NCBI GenBank assembly: GCA_002423075.1
Contig: DIUS01000101.1
Location: 1-47,018 of the forward strand
Length of the DNA: 47,018 nt
Source: Microbacteriaceae bacterium UBA6152
Lineage (GTDB): Bacteria > Actinomycetota > Actinomycetes > Actinomycetales > Microbacteriaceae
Reading direction: 5' to 3'
A model generated the notes under the pieces. That model was not told the DNA's origin. It saw only the letters and a program-made list of their open reading frames with translations, and did not search any database. A program made the position numbers and the translations under genes. Below are positions 28,284-40,900 of the stretch, piece after piece; within the stretch, counting starts at the first letter, position 1; the number at the start of each line of letters is the position of its first letter.

Positions 28284-29730
28284 CGATGGGCCTCTCTTCT
28301 GCTCGGCGGAACAACTGCCGACGCTGACTGGCGGCGAGGGCCGCGGCCAGGGTCACTGTACCAACGCGACCCGCCCACATGGTCGCCGCGAGCACGTACT
28401 TCGCCGAGTCGGGCAGGTCGTTGCTCGTGAGACCGGTCGACAGACCGCAGGTCGCAAAGGCCGAGATGACGTCGAACAGCACGAAGTCGAGGGGCGCTTT
28501 GGTGATGTGCAGAATCGTCACGGTCGAGATCGCCACGATCGTGGCGCCCCACAGCACGATGCTGACCGCGAGACGCAGCACGTCGTTCGGAATACGGCGG
28601 TCGAAGGCCTCCATGTCGTCGACGCCTCGCGCTTCGGCGACCGCCGCGAAGAAGAGCACGGCGAGCGTCGTGACCTTGATGCCGCCGGCGGTCGAAGCCG
28701 AGCCGCCGCCGACGAACATGAGCATGTCGAGCACGAGCAGCGTCGAACCGTTCATGGCCCCGATGTCGACCGTGCTCAGGCCACCCGAGCGGGTCATGAT
28801 CGACGTGAAGACGGCCGTCATGGGCCGCACAGCACCGTCTTGCCCGCCGAGCGTTGCCGAGTTGCTCCACTCGAGCAGCAGGATGGCGAGGGCGCCGATG
28901 ACGATGAGAATCAGCGTGGTCACGAGCGTGATGCGGGCGTGGATGCTCAACCGTGCCCGCGACCGCGCCCAGCGTGCGAGCGCGAAGATGACCGGAAAGC
29001 CGATCGCGCCGAGGAAGACCGCGATCGAGAGCACCGACAGCATCCACGGGTCTGCCGCGAACGGCTCCATGCCGTCGGCGAAAGGCACGAAGCCGGTGTT
29101 CGTGAAGGCCGAAAGCGAGATGTAGAAGCCCTGCCAGATGGCCGTCCACACGTCGAAGCCTGCGATGAGCAATCGCGGTACGACGAGTGCGGTGATGACC
29201 AGTTCGATGATGATGGCGCTCGCTGCGACCGTGAACAGCAGCCCGCCGATCTCGCCGAGCCGCACGGCCTGAGATTCAGACACCGGCCCGGCATGCCCGC
29301 GCGCGGGGTTGGTGTCGCTCGCGGCGATGAGCTTCGCGCGCAGGCCGATGCGTCGAGCGACGATGAGTCCGAGAATGCTCGCCATCGTCAGCACGCCGAT
29401 GCCGCCGATCTGCATCGCGAGAATGATGACGACATTTCCGAAGGGCGACCAGTGCGTCGCCATATCGACCGTGACGAGACCGGTCACACAGATCGCCGAC
29501 ACAGCGGTGAACACGGCGTCGGCCAGAGGGGTTGCGCCCGTGCCGCTGCCGGCTCTCGCGATCGGGAGCGTCAGCAGCAGGGTGGTGATGAGGATCAGCC
29601 CTGTGAAGACGACGATCGCGAAGCGCGCGGGCGACACCGTCGCGGCCGCGCCCACAGCCGACCAGGCTCGCACGATCGGATTCGTCGGCTCGTCGCGACG
29701 GTTGCCGCGAATGCGGTTGCTCGTGGCCAT
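28276..29730 (-). CDS. ktrB: Potassium transporter KtrB/TrkH
   Basis: This is a 484-residue membrane protein with four TM-P-TM repeats. Selectivity-filter regions are seen as AVFTAVSAICVTGL, LSAFTNTGFVPF, IMTRSGGLSTVDIG and ISAFATCGLSTGL. It forms a dimer with KtrA rings for potassium or sodium-coupled potassium uptake. Codon use normal; overlaps ktrA by 8 bp. Confidence 0.94.
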   Translation of the reverse strand: MATSNRIRGNRRDEPTNPIVRAWSAVGAAATVSPARFAIVVFTGLILITTLLLTLPIARAGSGTGATPLADAVFTAVSAICVTGLVTVDMATHWSPFGNVVIILAMQIGGIGVLTMASILGLIVARRIGLRAKLIAASDTNPARGHAGPVSESQAVRLGEIGGLLFTVAASAIIIELVITALVVPRLLIAGFDVWTAIWQGFYISLSAFTNTGFVPFADGMEPFAADPWMLSVLSIAVFLGAIGFPVIFALARWARSRARLSIHARITLVTTLILIVIGALAILLLEWSNSATLGGQDGAVRPMTAVFTSIMTRSGGLSTVDIGAMNGSTLLVLDMLMFVGGGSASTAGGIKVTTLAVLFFAAVAEARGVDDMEAFDRRIPNDVLRLAVSIVLWGATIVAISTVTILHITKAPLDFVLFDVISAFATCGLSTGLTSNDLPDSAKYVLAATMWAGRVGTVTLAAALAASQRRQLFRRAEERPIVG

Positions 29731-29799
29731 CGACGCTCCTCACCGGTCGGCAGACCGCGTGTCATGGTACTCCCGGCCCAGGCTGACTAGCCTGGTGTC

Positions 29800-30285
29800 A
29801 TGGCCGACATCTTCGACGTGATCGCCGACGCTACGCGACGCGAACTGCTGCAGCACCTTCTCGACGCCTCGCTGAGAGACGATACCGGTGCGGGCGAGCT
29901 CAGCGTGGGTGAGCTCGTCGAGCGCATGGACGCGACCCAGCCCACGGTGTCGAAGCACCTCAAGGTGTTGCGCGATCACGGCCTGGTCACCGTGCGCGAA
30001 GAGGGCCAGCACCGCTACTACGCGGTCGACGCCGGTCCGCTCGAAGAAGTCGAAGACTGGGTGATCTCGTTCTTGAGCGCGGGGTTCGACCCGAACGACG
30101 ACGCCCAGTCGCCCGTGTTCGCGGCCTGGGCCGGAGCCGATCTCGCCAACGCTGGCAGCTCGGTCGGTCGGGTCGCCGCTGATGCGTCGCACCGGGCGCA
30201 ATCGGTGATCCACGGTGCGCAAGAGAAGCTGCACGACGTGGGCGAGGCCGTGACGAAGCGCCTTCCGTGGAAGCACGGCGACTGA
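29800..30285 (+). CDS. ArsR-family transcriptional regulator
   Basis: This is a 161-residue protein. The first 85 residues form the winged helix (MADIFDVIADATRRELLQHL, MDATQPTVSKHLKVLRDHGL, then QHRYYAVDAG). There is no CxC metal site of the classical ArsR kind. The C-terminal 70 residues are helical (HRAQSVIHGAQEKLHDVGE) and unusual for ArsR. ATG 29800 stands 6 nt after TAGCCT. Divergent from ktrB; it might control potassium uptake, but that is inferred from location only. Confidence 0.86.
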   Translation: MADIFDVIADATRRELLQHLLDASLRDDTGAGELSVGELVERMDATQPTVSKHLKVLRDHGLVTVREEGQHRYYAVDAGPLEEVEDWVISFLSAGFDPNDDAQSPVFAAWAGADLANAGSSVGRVAADASHRAQSVIHGAQEKLHDVGEAVTKRLPWKHGD

Positions 30286-30395
30286 CCTCCCCCGTTCGCG
30301 CGTCTTTACACGAGTCACACCAGCCCCTACCCTGAACGGCAGGCACTCGCGCCACACCGGCGCGCCGCCCCTGATGCCCTAAGGACGACCTGACC

Positions 30396-30590
30396 ATGAC
30401 CCGCGACCTCTCTGATGTGCGGTTTCTCACGGTGGCCGAGGTGGCCGACATGATGCGCGTGTCGACCATGACGGTCTACCGCATGGTGCATGCGGGCGAC
30501 CTTCCCGCCATCCGGTTCGGCCGCAGCTTCCGCATCCCCGAGTCGGCGGTCGCAGCGGCCATCGAGACGCCCATCGCCGACGTCGGCTAG
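30396..30590 (+). CDS. BldC-like small MerR-type DNA-binding protein
   Basis: This encodes a 64-residue protein with a single excisionase/MerR-type HTH (FLTVAEVADMMRVSTMTVYR, then AGDLPAIRFGRSFRIPESAV). This size and sequence match the actinobacterial BldC-like regulators that bind DNA cooperatively. TAAGGAC precedes its ATG. A phage excisionase would look alike, but this lies 15 kb past attR among host genes and directly before the bS22 gene. Confidence 0.85.
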   Translation: MTRDLSDVRFLTVAEVADMMRVSTMTVYRMVHAGDLPAIRFGRSFRIPESAVAAAIETPIADVG

Positions 30591-30661
30591 ACTCGGTCGG
30601 TACATGACACGGTCCTGAACGGGCCGTTGCTCCCGTTCAGTCGACGATCAGAGGATTTTCT

Positions 30662-30760
30662 ATGGGTTCAGTCATCAAGAAGCGGCGCAAGCGCATGGCG
30701 AAGAAGAAGCACCGCAAGCTGCTGCGCAAGACGCGTCACCAGCGCCGCAACAAGAAGTAG
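30662..30760 (+). CDS. Small basic ribosomal protein bS22 / AURKAIP1-COX24-type
   Basis: This encodes 32 residues, MGSVIKKRRKRMAKKKHRKL at the start and RKTRHQRRNKK at the end, nearly all Lys/Arg. It matches the small actinobacterial 30S protein (bS22), whose C-terminal domain is shared with mitochondrial AURKAIP1. It binds 16S rRNA near the decoding centre. It follows the BldC-like gene and ends before a clear terminator. Confidence 0.9.
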   Translation: MGSVIKKRRKRMAKKKHRKLLRKTRHQRRNKK

Positions 30761-30773
30761 GGCATCCGCCCCG

Positions 30774-30805
30774 AAAGCGCTCGGCCTCAGGGTCGGGCGC
30801 TTTTG
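30774..30805 (+). terminator. Rho-independent terminator after bS22
   Basis: AAAGCGCTCGGCC pairs with GGTCGGGCGCTTTT about a short loop, with TTTT at its end. It closes the BldC-like/bS22 unit and may serve the leftward HAD gene too. Confidence 0.8.
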
Positions 30806-30820
30806 TCATGCTGTGGATGC

Positions 30821-31537
30821 TCAGGGGCGGTCGCGCATGATCGGCCAGCCGCGCGCCGCCGCGTAGCGGGCCAGGGCGGCATCCGGGTTCACGACCTGCT
30901 GGTGCCCGACGAGCTCGAGCAGAGGAATATCGTTGCGCGAATCGCTGTACGCCCAGCAGTCGCCGAGTCGCACGCCCTTCTCACCGGCCAGGCGACCGGC
31001 TGCGTCGGCCTTGTGCCCCGCGTGCATCACGGGCCCGAGCAGGGCGCCCGTGAAGACTCCGTCGACGCTCTCGATCTTCGTGCCGATCGCGCCCGTCAGC
31101 CCGAGCCGCTCGGCGATCACGCGCGCGCAGGCGTCGGGCGTCGCGGTAATCAACCACACCTCGTGCCCCTGCGCCAGATGCTCGCGGGCGCGCGCGACCA
31201 CGGCCGGGTGCAGCAGAGTGTGCAGGTGCCGGTCGTAGGTCTCGACGGCGATCGCCTCGAGCTCGAGCACCGAGTGCCCGGCCACGAGCTCGAGCGCGCG
31301 GTCGCGCACGGCCAGCTGGTGCCGGTAGTTCTCGCCTACCGACGTGAAGCGGGCCTGCTGCCAGGCGAACCGGGCGAGATCGCGCCAGCCGAGATGCCCA
31401 CGCTTCCAGGCGACGCGGCCCAGGTGATAGACGCTCGCGCCCCGCATCAGCGTGTTGTCCACGTCGAAGAACGCGATCACGGGCCGATCGGCGCGCGAGC
31501 GCGCGGCAGGGCCGGCGTCATCGTCGGGGGCAGACAT
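30821..31537 (-). CDS. HAD-IB family phosphatase
   Basis: This is a 238-residue hydrolase. Motif I is IAFFDVDNTLMRG, motif II VWLITATPD, and motifs III/IV GHKADAA with AYSDSRNDIPLLE; a helical cap is present. Start ATG 31537 is exactly 7 nt after a TATGCT -10 box, i.e. leaderless, which favours it over longer versions. Members of this subclass act on phosphoserine or related small phosphates or on lipids such as glycerophospholipid. The substrate is not evident. Confidence 0.88.
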   Translation of the reverse strand: MSAPDDDAGPAARSRADRPVIAFFDVDNTLMRGASVYHLGRVAWKRGHLGWRDLARFAWQQARFTSVGENYRHQLAVRDRALELVAGHSVLELEAIAVETYDRHLHTLLHPAVVARAREHLAQGHEVWLITATPDACARVIAERLGLTGAIGTKIESVDGVFTGALLGPVMHAGHKADAAGRLAGEKGVRLGDCWAYSDSRNDIPLLELVGHQQVVNPDAALARYAAARGWPIMRDRP

Positions 31538-31572
31538 CCCGATAAGCATAGGCAGGTGTCTAGGGTGGTCGT

Positions 31573-31827
31573 GTGCCCGCCACGATCGTGACCCTGTTGA
31601 GCAAGCCCGGCTGCCACTTGTGCGACGACGCACGTCAGGTCGTGCACGACGTGCTCACCGAGTTCGAGACGGTCGACCTCGTCGAGCGCTCGATTCTCGA
31701 CGACCCCGACCTGAACGCGCGGTACTGGGACGAGATTCCTGTGGTGCTCATCGACGATCAGGTGCACACGATCTACCGCGTCGACCCCGACCGACTGCGA
31801 GCGGCGCTCGCCGAGAGGAGCCCCTGA
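31573..31827 (+). CDS. Glutaredoxin-like protein
   Basis: This encodes an 84-residue protein from a GTG start (MPATIVTLLSKPGCHLCDDA). The CHLC active site after the first strand, then the cis-Pro motif IPVVLIDDQVH, are thioredoxin/glutaredoxin features; it is of the DUF836 kind. Reduces disulfides or donates electrons. Its stop overlaps the ATG of the SRAP gene (ATG at 31827 shares a base with the stop at 31825..31827). Confidence 0.88.
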   Translation: MPATIVTLLSKPGCHLCDDARQVVHDVLTEFETVDLVERSILDDPDLNARYWDEIPVVLIDDQVHTIYRVDPDRLRAALAERSP

Positions 31828-32534
31828 TGTGCGGTCGCTACGCCAACACCAAGAGCGGTGACGAGCTGGGTGCCTATTTCGAGGCCGACGAGGTCGACGA
31901 CGTGGCGATGCCGCCGAGCTGGAACATCGCCCCGACCCAGCAGGTTCCGATCGTCGTCGATCGAGTGCCGAAAGACGACCCCGAGGGGATGCCCTCCCGA
32001 CTGGTGACGGCGGCCCGCTGGTCGCTCGTGCCGCGGTGGGCCACCGAGCTCACCTCGACGTATCCGACGTTCAACGCCCGCAGCGAGACGGTGACCGAGA
32101 AGAGCACCTTCAAGAACGCGGTCGTGCGCTCGCGGGCGATCCTGCCCGCCGACGGCTACTACGAGTGGCACACCGTGGGAACGACCAAGACCCCGCACTA
32201 CATCACCGATCCCGAGGCTGGCGAGCTCGCCTTCGCGGGCCTCTATTCGTGGTGGCGAGCTCCGGTCGCCGACGGTGCCGAGCCGGGGCCCTGGGTGCTC
32301 ACCGCGACTATGCTGACGCGCGCGGCGCACGGGCCGGCGGCGAGCATCCACGACCGCGCTCCGGTGATGCTGCCGCGCGAGGTGTGGGACGAGTGGCTCG
32401 ACCCGACCGTCGAGGGCGACCAGTCGCTCGTCGACATGATCGTGGCCGAGAGCGAGGCCGTGCTCGAGCGGCTCGAGTTTCACGCAGTCGCGCCCCTGCG
32501 GGGCGACGGCCCGCAGTTGATCGAGCCGACCTAG
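31827..32534 (+). CDS. SRAP-domain protein (HMCES/YedK family)
   Basis: This is a 235-residue protein. Cys2 (MCGRYAN, exposed after Met removal), Asn in WNIAPTQQVP, Glu in DGYYEWHT and His in EFHAVAPL are the catalytic residues that crosslink to abasic sites in single-stranded DNA. It protects replication from AP-site breaks. Translation is coupled to the glutaredoxin gene. Normal length. Confidence 0.95.
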   Translation: MCGRYANTKSGDELGAYFEADEVDDVAMPPSWNIAPTQQVPIVVDRVPKDDPEGMPSRLVTAARWSLVPRWATELTSTYPTFNARSETVTEKSTFKNAVVRSRAILPADGYYEWHTVGTTKTPHYITDPEAGELAFAGLYSWWRAPVADGAEPGPWVLTATMLTRAAHGPAASIHDRAPVMLPREVWDEWLDPTVEGDQSLVDMIVAESEAVLERLEFHAVAPLRGDGPQLIEPT

Positions 32535-33046
32535 CAGCTGCCCCACAGGCCGAGGCGAGCATCCTGCGCCGCTCTCTCGGCCCGCTGCAGCTCGTTCCAG
32601 TAGCGGTCGTTGGGCTCGAAGAGCACCGCCCGTGCGTAGCCCTGCTCGACGAGCTCGAGGTTGATCGAGGTGCCGTCGGCGGCGAAGAGGTAGAGCAGCT
32701 CGCGGTCGTATTGATCGCGAGGGTCGCGGTCGTAGGTGAAGCCGATGGTGCTGCCGGGCGGCGCCAGAGCGGCCAGGGCCGCCTCTGCCTCGAGGCCGAA
32801 GCACTCGACGTCGGGAAAGACTTCGGGCGTATCGATGCCGATGAGCCGCACGCGCAGCTCGCGACCGTCGACCTCGAGCCGCAGGGTGTCGCCGTCGATG
32901 ACCGAGACGACCTCGCCCGTGCCGTCGGTCTGCGCCAGCGCGGGTGGAGCCGCCTGCTCGGCCTCGCCCTGCAGGCAGCCGTCGATCCCTCCGATGAGAC
33001 CGATGATGAGTGCGGCCGCGCTGAGTCGACGCGGCCACCGGTTCAT
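32531..33046 (-). CDS. Secreted/lipoprotein thermonuclease family protein
   Basis: This is a 171-residue SNase-like protein. N-terminal signal (LSAAALIIGLIGGIDGC) with a possible lipobox GIDGC. The nuclease fold has VVSVIDGDTLRLEVDGREL, RVRLIGIDTPEVFPDVECFG and YDRELLYLFAADGTSINLEL, with the Arg and Glu positions of staphylococcal nuclease. It cleaves nucleic acid outside the cell. Convergent with the SRAP gene, overlapping its end by 4 bp. Confidence 0.9.
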   Translation of the reverse strand: MNRWPRRLSAAALIIGLIGGIDGCLQGEAEQAAPPALAQTDGTGEVVSVIDGDTLRLEVDGRELRVRLIGIDTPEVFPDVECFGLEAEAALAALAPPGSTIGFTYDRDPRDQYDRELLYLFAADGTSINLELVEQGYARAVLFEPNDRYWNELQRAERAAQDARLGLWGSC

Positions 33047-33137
33047 GCTGTGAGGCTACCGGGCGACCCCTGACACGCAGATCGCACCGGCTTACACTGG
33101 CGATGCGGCCGAGAAGCCCAGCGGCGAAGGAGCAGTC

Positions 33138-33641
33138 ATGGCGACGAAGCAGTCAGACGGAATCGACCCGAGGTTCGATGCGGCCTTTCAGCGCGGTGGC
33201 GCAGGCGCGGCTCCCGCTCTCCGAGCCGATGCACCGCTGAAGGCCCCGCAGCTCGACGACGGTGTGGCCGTTGCGGGCGCGAGCACGGCGCGAGAGCGGA
33301 TGCCCGCCGTGCGCCGCGATGCGCTCGCGTTCGACTCCGCCGCGCCTGACGAGCGGCACTTCGAGATCGTTGTCGCGGGCAACCCGTGGCTGCGTGCGCT
33401 CTGGGTCGTCGGCGGCATCACGACGCTGCTCGGCTTCGTGCTGACGTTCTACGCAGAGTTCGCCTTCAGCGTTCCGCCGCCCTCGGGCATCTACGACCCG
33501 AGCGTCTACATCGTGCCCCGGTTGGCAGAGGCGCTCGCGCTTCCGCTCATCATCGCCGGCGTCGTCGCGCTCGTCGCGGCCACCACCCTGCGACTCGTGG
33601 CCTGGCGGCCGAGCGGCGCCCGCGCGATCGCGGGCGAGTAG
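33138..33641 (+). CDS. Hypothetical membrane protein
   Basis: This encodes a 167-residue protein. A disordered N-terminus (about 85 residues, Ala/Arg-rich) precedes two transmembrane spans (LRALWVVGGITTLLGFVLTF and LPLIIAGVVALVAATTLRL) with a loop containing SVPPPSGIYDPSVYIVPRL. AAGGAGCAG precedes the ATG. No family recognised. Convergent with nei. Confidence 0.65.
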   Translation: MATKQSDGIDPRFDAAFQRGGAGAAPALRADAPLKAPQLDDGVAVAGASTARERMPAVRRDALAFDSAAPDERHFEIVVAGNPWLRALWVVGGITTLLGFVLTFYAEFAFSVPPPSGIYDPSVYIVPRLAEALALPLIIAGVVALVAATTLRLVAWRPSGARAIAGE

Positions 33642-33647
33642 CCGCCG

Positions 33648-34439
33648 CTACCGCTGGCAGCTCGGACAGAACCAGGTGATGCGCTCGGTGAGCGCGTCAT
33701 CGCCGAGCAGACCGCGACGGATGCGCGTGCCGCACCGTCGGCACGGCTTGCCGTCGCGGTGCGCGACCCACAGGCGCTCGCCGCGCCGCGTGTTGCCCGT
33801 GGTGGTGCGCTCGTCGCGATCTTTGTTCGCGCGGATCAGCCGCACGCCCAGATCGAGGGCCGCTTCGACGTCGACCGAGCCTGTGGGCGTCTCGGGCAGC
33901 ACCCCGCGCAAGAAGAGCAGCTCGTTGCGGTAGTCGTTGCCGAAGCCGGCGACGTTGCGCTGGTCGAGCAGCGCGAGGCCGATCGGCCGCTCGGGGTCGG
34001 CGGTCAGTCGGTGCAGCGCTTTGGCGCGGTCGAAGTCGGGGCCGAGCGGGTCGGGGCCCAGGTGGCCGACCACCTCGTGCTCGGCGTCGCGGGCGACGAG
34101 GTCGAGCTCGCCGAGCGCGAAGCCCACGGCTTGCCACGGCGGCCCGTCGGCCGCGCTCGTCTCGAGAACCATGCGCGCCTCGAACGCGGGGCGGCGCCAG
34201 CGCTCGCCGAGCCGCATGACGTGCCAGGCACCCTCCATCTTGAGGTGCGAGTGCACCGTGACGTCGCCGATGCGCATGAGCAGGTGCTTGCCGCGTGCGA
34301 CGACCTCATCGATGCGTCTTCCGCCCAGGTCGGCGGTCGCGAAGCGCGGCACGCGCACATCGCTGCGCAGCACCGTCTGCCCCGCGAGCGCGGCGTGCAG
34401 TCGCGCCGCCGCGCGGTGAACGGTGTCGCCCTCGGGCAT
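33648..34439 (-). CDS. nei: Endonuclease VIII-type DNA glycosylase
   Basis: This is a 263-residue Fpg/Nei family glycosylase/AP lyase. The start MPEGDTVHRAAARL has Pro as nucleophile with Glu3 and is of the Nei kind; a catalytic Lys lies in GKHLLMRIGD; the helix-two-turn-helix (ALLDQRNVAGFGNDYRNE) and a zinc finger (CRRCGTRIRR to FCPSCQR) complete it. It removes oxidised pyrimidines. Adjacent to the Lhr helicase on the same strand, a common actinobacterial pairing. GGAGG precedes the ATG. Confidence 0.95.
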   Translation of the reverse strand: MPEGDTVHRAAARLHAALAGQTVLRSDVRVPRFATADLGGRRIDEVVARGKHLLMRIGDVTVHSHLKMEGAWHVMRLGERWRRPAFEARMVLETSAADGPPWQAVGFALGELDLVARDAEHEVVGHLGPDPLGPDFDRAKALHRLTADPERPIGLALLDQRNVAGFGNDYRNELLFLRGVLPETPTGSVDVEAALDLGVRLIRANKDRDERTTTGNTRRGERLWVAHRDGKPCRRCGTRIRRGLLGDDALTERITWFCPSCQR

Positions 34440-34449
34440 CGCTCCTCCC

Positions 34450-39027
<4,578 letters not shown>

Positions 39028-39067
39028 CCGCCCATTCTGGCCCCGCCCGCTGACAGCCCGCCTGCCC

Positions 39068-39712
39068 TCAGGCGTACTGCGCGCGCAAGAACGTGAGCAC
39101 GTCGGCGAGCTCGGGCTCGCTCACCGAGTGGCCCACGCCTTCATAGATGCGCTCGGTGAGGGTGACGTGGTGCGGCAGCCAGCGCTGGGTGGCCTCGACG
39201 AACGAGTCGGGGATCACCGTGTCGTGGGTGCCCCGGCCCCAGAACACCGGCGGGGCGAGCTCGGCGAGCCTCTCATCGGCGGGCGCCACGCCGGGCACGA
39301 CGAAGCCCGCGAGCGAGACGGCGAACGTGAAGCGCTCGGGGGCGTGGCGCAGAAGATGGATGCCCATCGCCCCGCCCTGCGAGAACCCCAGCAACCCGAC
39401 CGAGGTCGCGCTCACCCCGTCGAGCCAGTGCAGAATGCCGCGCGCCGCCGCGTCGGCGCCCTCGGATCTGCTCTCGTTGGTGGCGCCGTCGAGCTCGTAC
39501 CAGGCGTAGCCCGGACCCGCGCGCAAGGGAGCGCGCAGCGAGGCGATGACGGGCTGCAGCGGCAGGTGCGGTGCGAGCCCGAACAGGTCGCCCTCGTGCG
39601 AGCCGTAGCCGTGCAGCAGCACAAGCAGGGGGCGCCCGGCTCGTTCGGTCTCGGGAGCCGACCACAGCACGGCGCTGTCGTCGATCAACTGCATGGCACT
39701 CATGGCGTCCAT
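39068..39712 (-). CDS. Phospholipase/carboxylesterase family alpha/beta hydrolase
   Basis: This encodes about 214 residues. The oxyanion strand LLVLLHGYGSHEGDLFGL, nucleophile elbow LLGFSQGGAMG, Asp in WGRGTHDTVIPDSF and His in EGVGHSVSEPEL form the catalytic triad. Start uncertain among ATGs at 39712, 39703 and 39694. Small carboxylesterases of this kind act on short-chain esters or lysophospholipids. Divergent from the Nudix-like gene. Confidence 0.86.
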   Translation of the reverse strand: MDAMSAMQLIDDSAVLWSAPETERAGRPLLVLLHGYGSHEGDLFGLAPHLPLQPVIASLRAPLRAGPGYAWYELDGATNESRSEGADAAARGILHWLDGVSATSVGLLGFSQGGAMGIHLLRHAPERFTFAVSLAGFVVPGVAPADERLAELAPPVFWGRGTHDTVIPDSFVEATQRWLPHHVTLTERIYEGVGHSVSEPELADVLTFLRAQYA

Positions 39713-39758
39713 CGTGTCAGGTGCGCCCGAGATGCCGCCGCACGGGTGAGAATGGGGC

Positions 39759-40301
39759 ATGGCCTCTGTGCGCACCCCCGACCCGAACCCGGGCTGGCTC
39801 TCTGACGAGGAGCTCGAGCAGATTCGGCAGCGACTGCCGCTCGTCTACGTCGAAGCGATTCCCGTGCGCGTCGACGGCATGGGTGCAGTCACCGAGGTCG
39901 GCGTGCTGCTGAGGGTCAACGACGCCGGCAGCATCACCCGCACGCTCGTGAGCGGCCGCGTCATGTACGGCGAGACGTTGCGCGACGCCCTGTTCCGCCA
40001 CCTCGAGAAAGACCTCGGGCCGATGGCCTTCCCGCAGCTGCCCGCGTCGCCGACACCGTTCTCGGTGGCCGAATATTTTCCGTTTCCGAGCCCCACCCGA
40101 TTCAGCGACGATCGGCAGCACGCCGTGGCGCTCGCGTACGTCGTGCCCGTGACGGGAACCTGCGAGCCGCGGCAGGATGCGCTCGAGCTGACGTGGATGA
40201 CCCCCGACGAGGCGGCGTCGCAGCGCGTCGCCGACGAACTCGAGGGCGGGCGCGGCGCGCTGCTGCGCGCGGGCCTCGCATCGGTGGGCGTTCTGCCCTG
40301 A
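39759..40301 (+). CDS. Nudix-like DUF4916 protein
   Basis: This is a 180-residue protein. Segments such as PLVYVEAIPVRVDGMGAVTE, GVLLRVNDAG, LVSGRVMYGETLRDALFRHL, followed by LEKDLGP, resemble the Nudix fold; the classical Nudix box (GX5EX7REUXEEXGU) is degenerate here, so activity is doubtful. Found widely in actinobacteria as a short conserved protein. The ATG follows GAGAAT by about 7 nt, a possible leaderless start. Confidence 0.75.
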   Translation: MASVRTPDPNPGWLSDEELEQIRQRLPLVYVEAIPVRVDGMGAVTEVGVLLRVNDAGSITRTLVSGRVMYGETLRDALFRHLEKDLGPMAFPQLPASPTPFSVAEYFPFPSPTRFSDDRQHAVALAYVVPVTGTCEPRQDALELTWMTPDEAASQRVADELEGGRGALLRAGLASVGVLP

Positions 40302-40322
40302 GGCGCGGTCGCGCCGCCGGCG

Positions 40323-40808
40323 TCAGCGCACCATGCGACGTTCGAGGTTGCCCTCGAAGTCGGCGAGCACCATGGTGGCGCCGTCGTCGATGAACCCGTT
40401 GCGTGCGTAGAAGGCCGTGGCGCGTGGGTTGCGGTCGAGCACCCAAAGAAAAGCCGGCTCGCGGCCGAGCACGCCGTCGAGCAGGGTTTGCGCGATTCCC
40501 GTGCCATGAGCCACCGTGCGGACGTAGATCGCGAACAGCTCGCGGTCTCGCGGCGGCTCATCCCCCCGAGCGGGGCCGCTCATCGCGAAACCCAGCAACT
40601 CGTTCCCCGCCTCGGCGACGAGCAGGCGGTGGTCGGGCGTCAGTGACGCGAGAGTGGAGGCCCACCGTGTCGCGCTCGACTCGGGCGTGGCGCGGGCCAG
40701 GAAGTCTGCGCTGAGGTGGTGCACGTACGCTTCGCGCCAGCACGCCATGTGCACCGCGCCCAGCGCCGGGGCGTCGTCGGCTGTCACGGGACGGATGAGA
40801 GCATCCAT
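40323..40808 (-). CDS. GNAT-family N-acetyltransferase
   Basis: This is a 161-residue GNAT enzyme. The start MDALIRPVTADDAPALG, the acetyl-CoA loop LYVRTVAHGTGIAQTLLDGV-like segment (seen as IYVRTVAHGTGIAQTLLDGV) and the C-terminal NPRATAFYARNGFIDDGA are typical. ATG 40808 is chosen over 40844 because the extra 12 residues are not conserved-looking. The acyl acceptor is unknown. Confidence 0.88.
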   Translation of the reverse strand: MDALIRPVTADDAPALGAVHMACWREAYVHHLSADFLARATPESSATRWASTLASLTPDHRLLVAEAGNELLGFAMSGPARGDEPPRDRELFAIYVRTVAHGTGIAQTLLDGVLGREPAFLWVLDRNPRATAFYARNGFIDDGATMVLADFEGNLERRMVR

Positions 40809-40847
40809 CAGGTCAGCGTAGGCGACGGGCGGCGGGGCGAGCATGGC

Positions 40848-40885
40848 AGAACCCCGGTCGGGTCGAAAGCCCGGCCGGGGTTCTT
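40848..40885 (-). terminator. Terminator after the DEAD-box helicase gene
   Basis: AGAACCCCGGTCGGG pairs with CCCGGCCGGGGTTCT around a short TCGAAAG loop, a strong stem of about 15 bp with one mismatch. It lies between the end of the helicase gene and the start of the GNAT gene, both leftward. It can also be read in the other direction. Confidence 0.8.
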
Positions 40886-40900
40886 GAGCGTGACGAGCGG

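Noticed and set aside
27931..29790. 619-codon rightward frame opposite ktrB/ktrA
   Set aside because: Antisense to clearly recognised transporter genes; low-complexity Arg/His/Asp composition.
30396..30590. Phage excisionase
   Set aside because: MerR/excisionase-type fold, but it is outside the prophage by 15 kb and beside a ribosomal protein gene; BldC-like regulator fits better.
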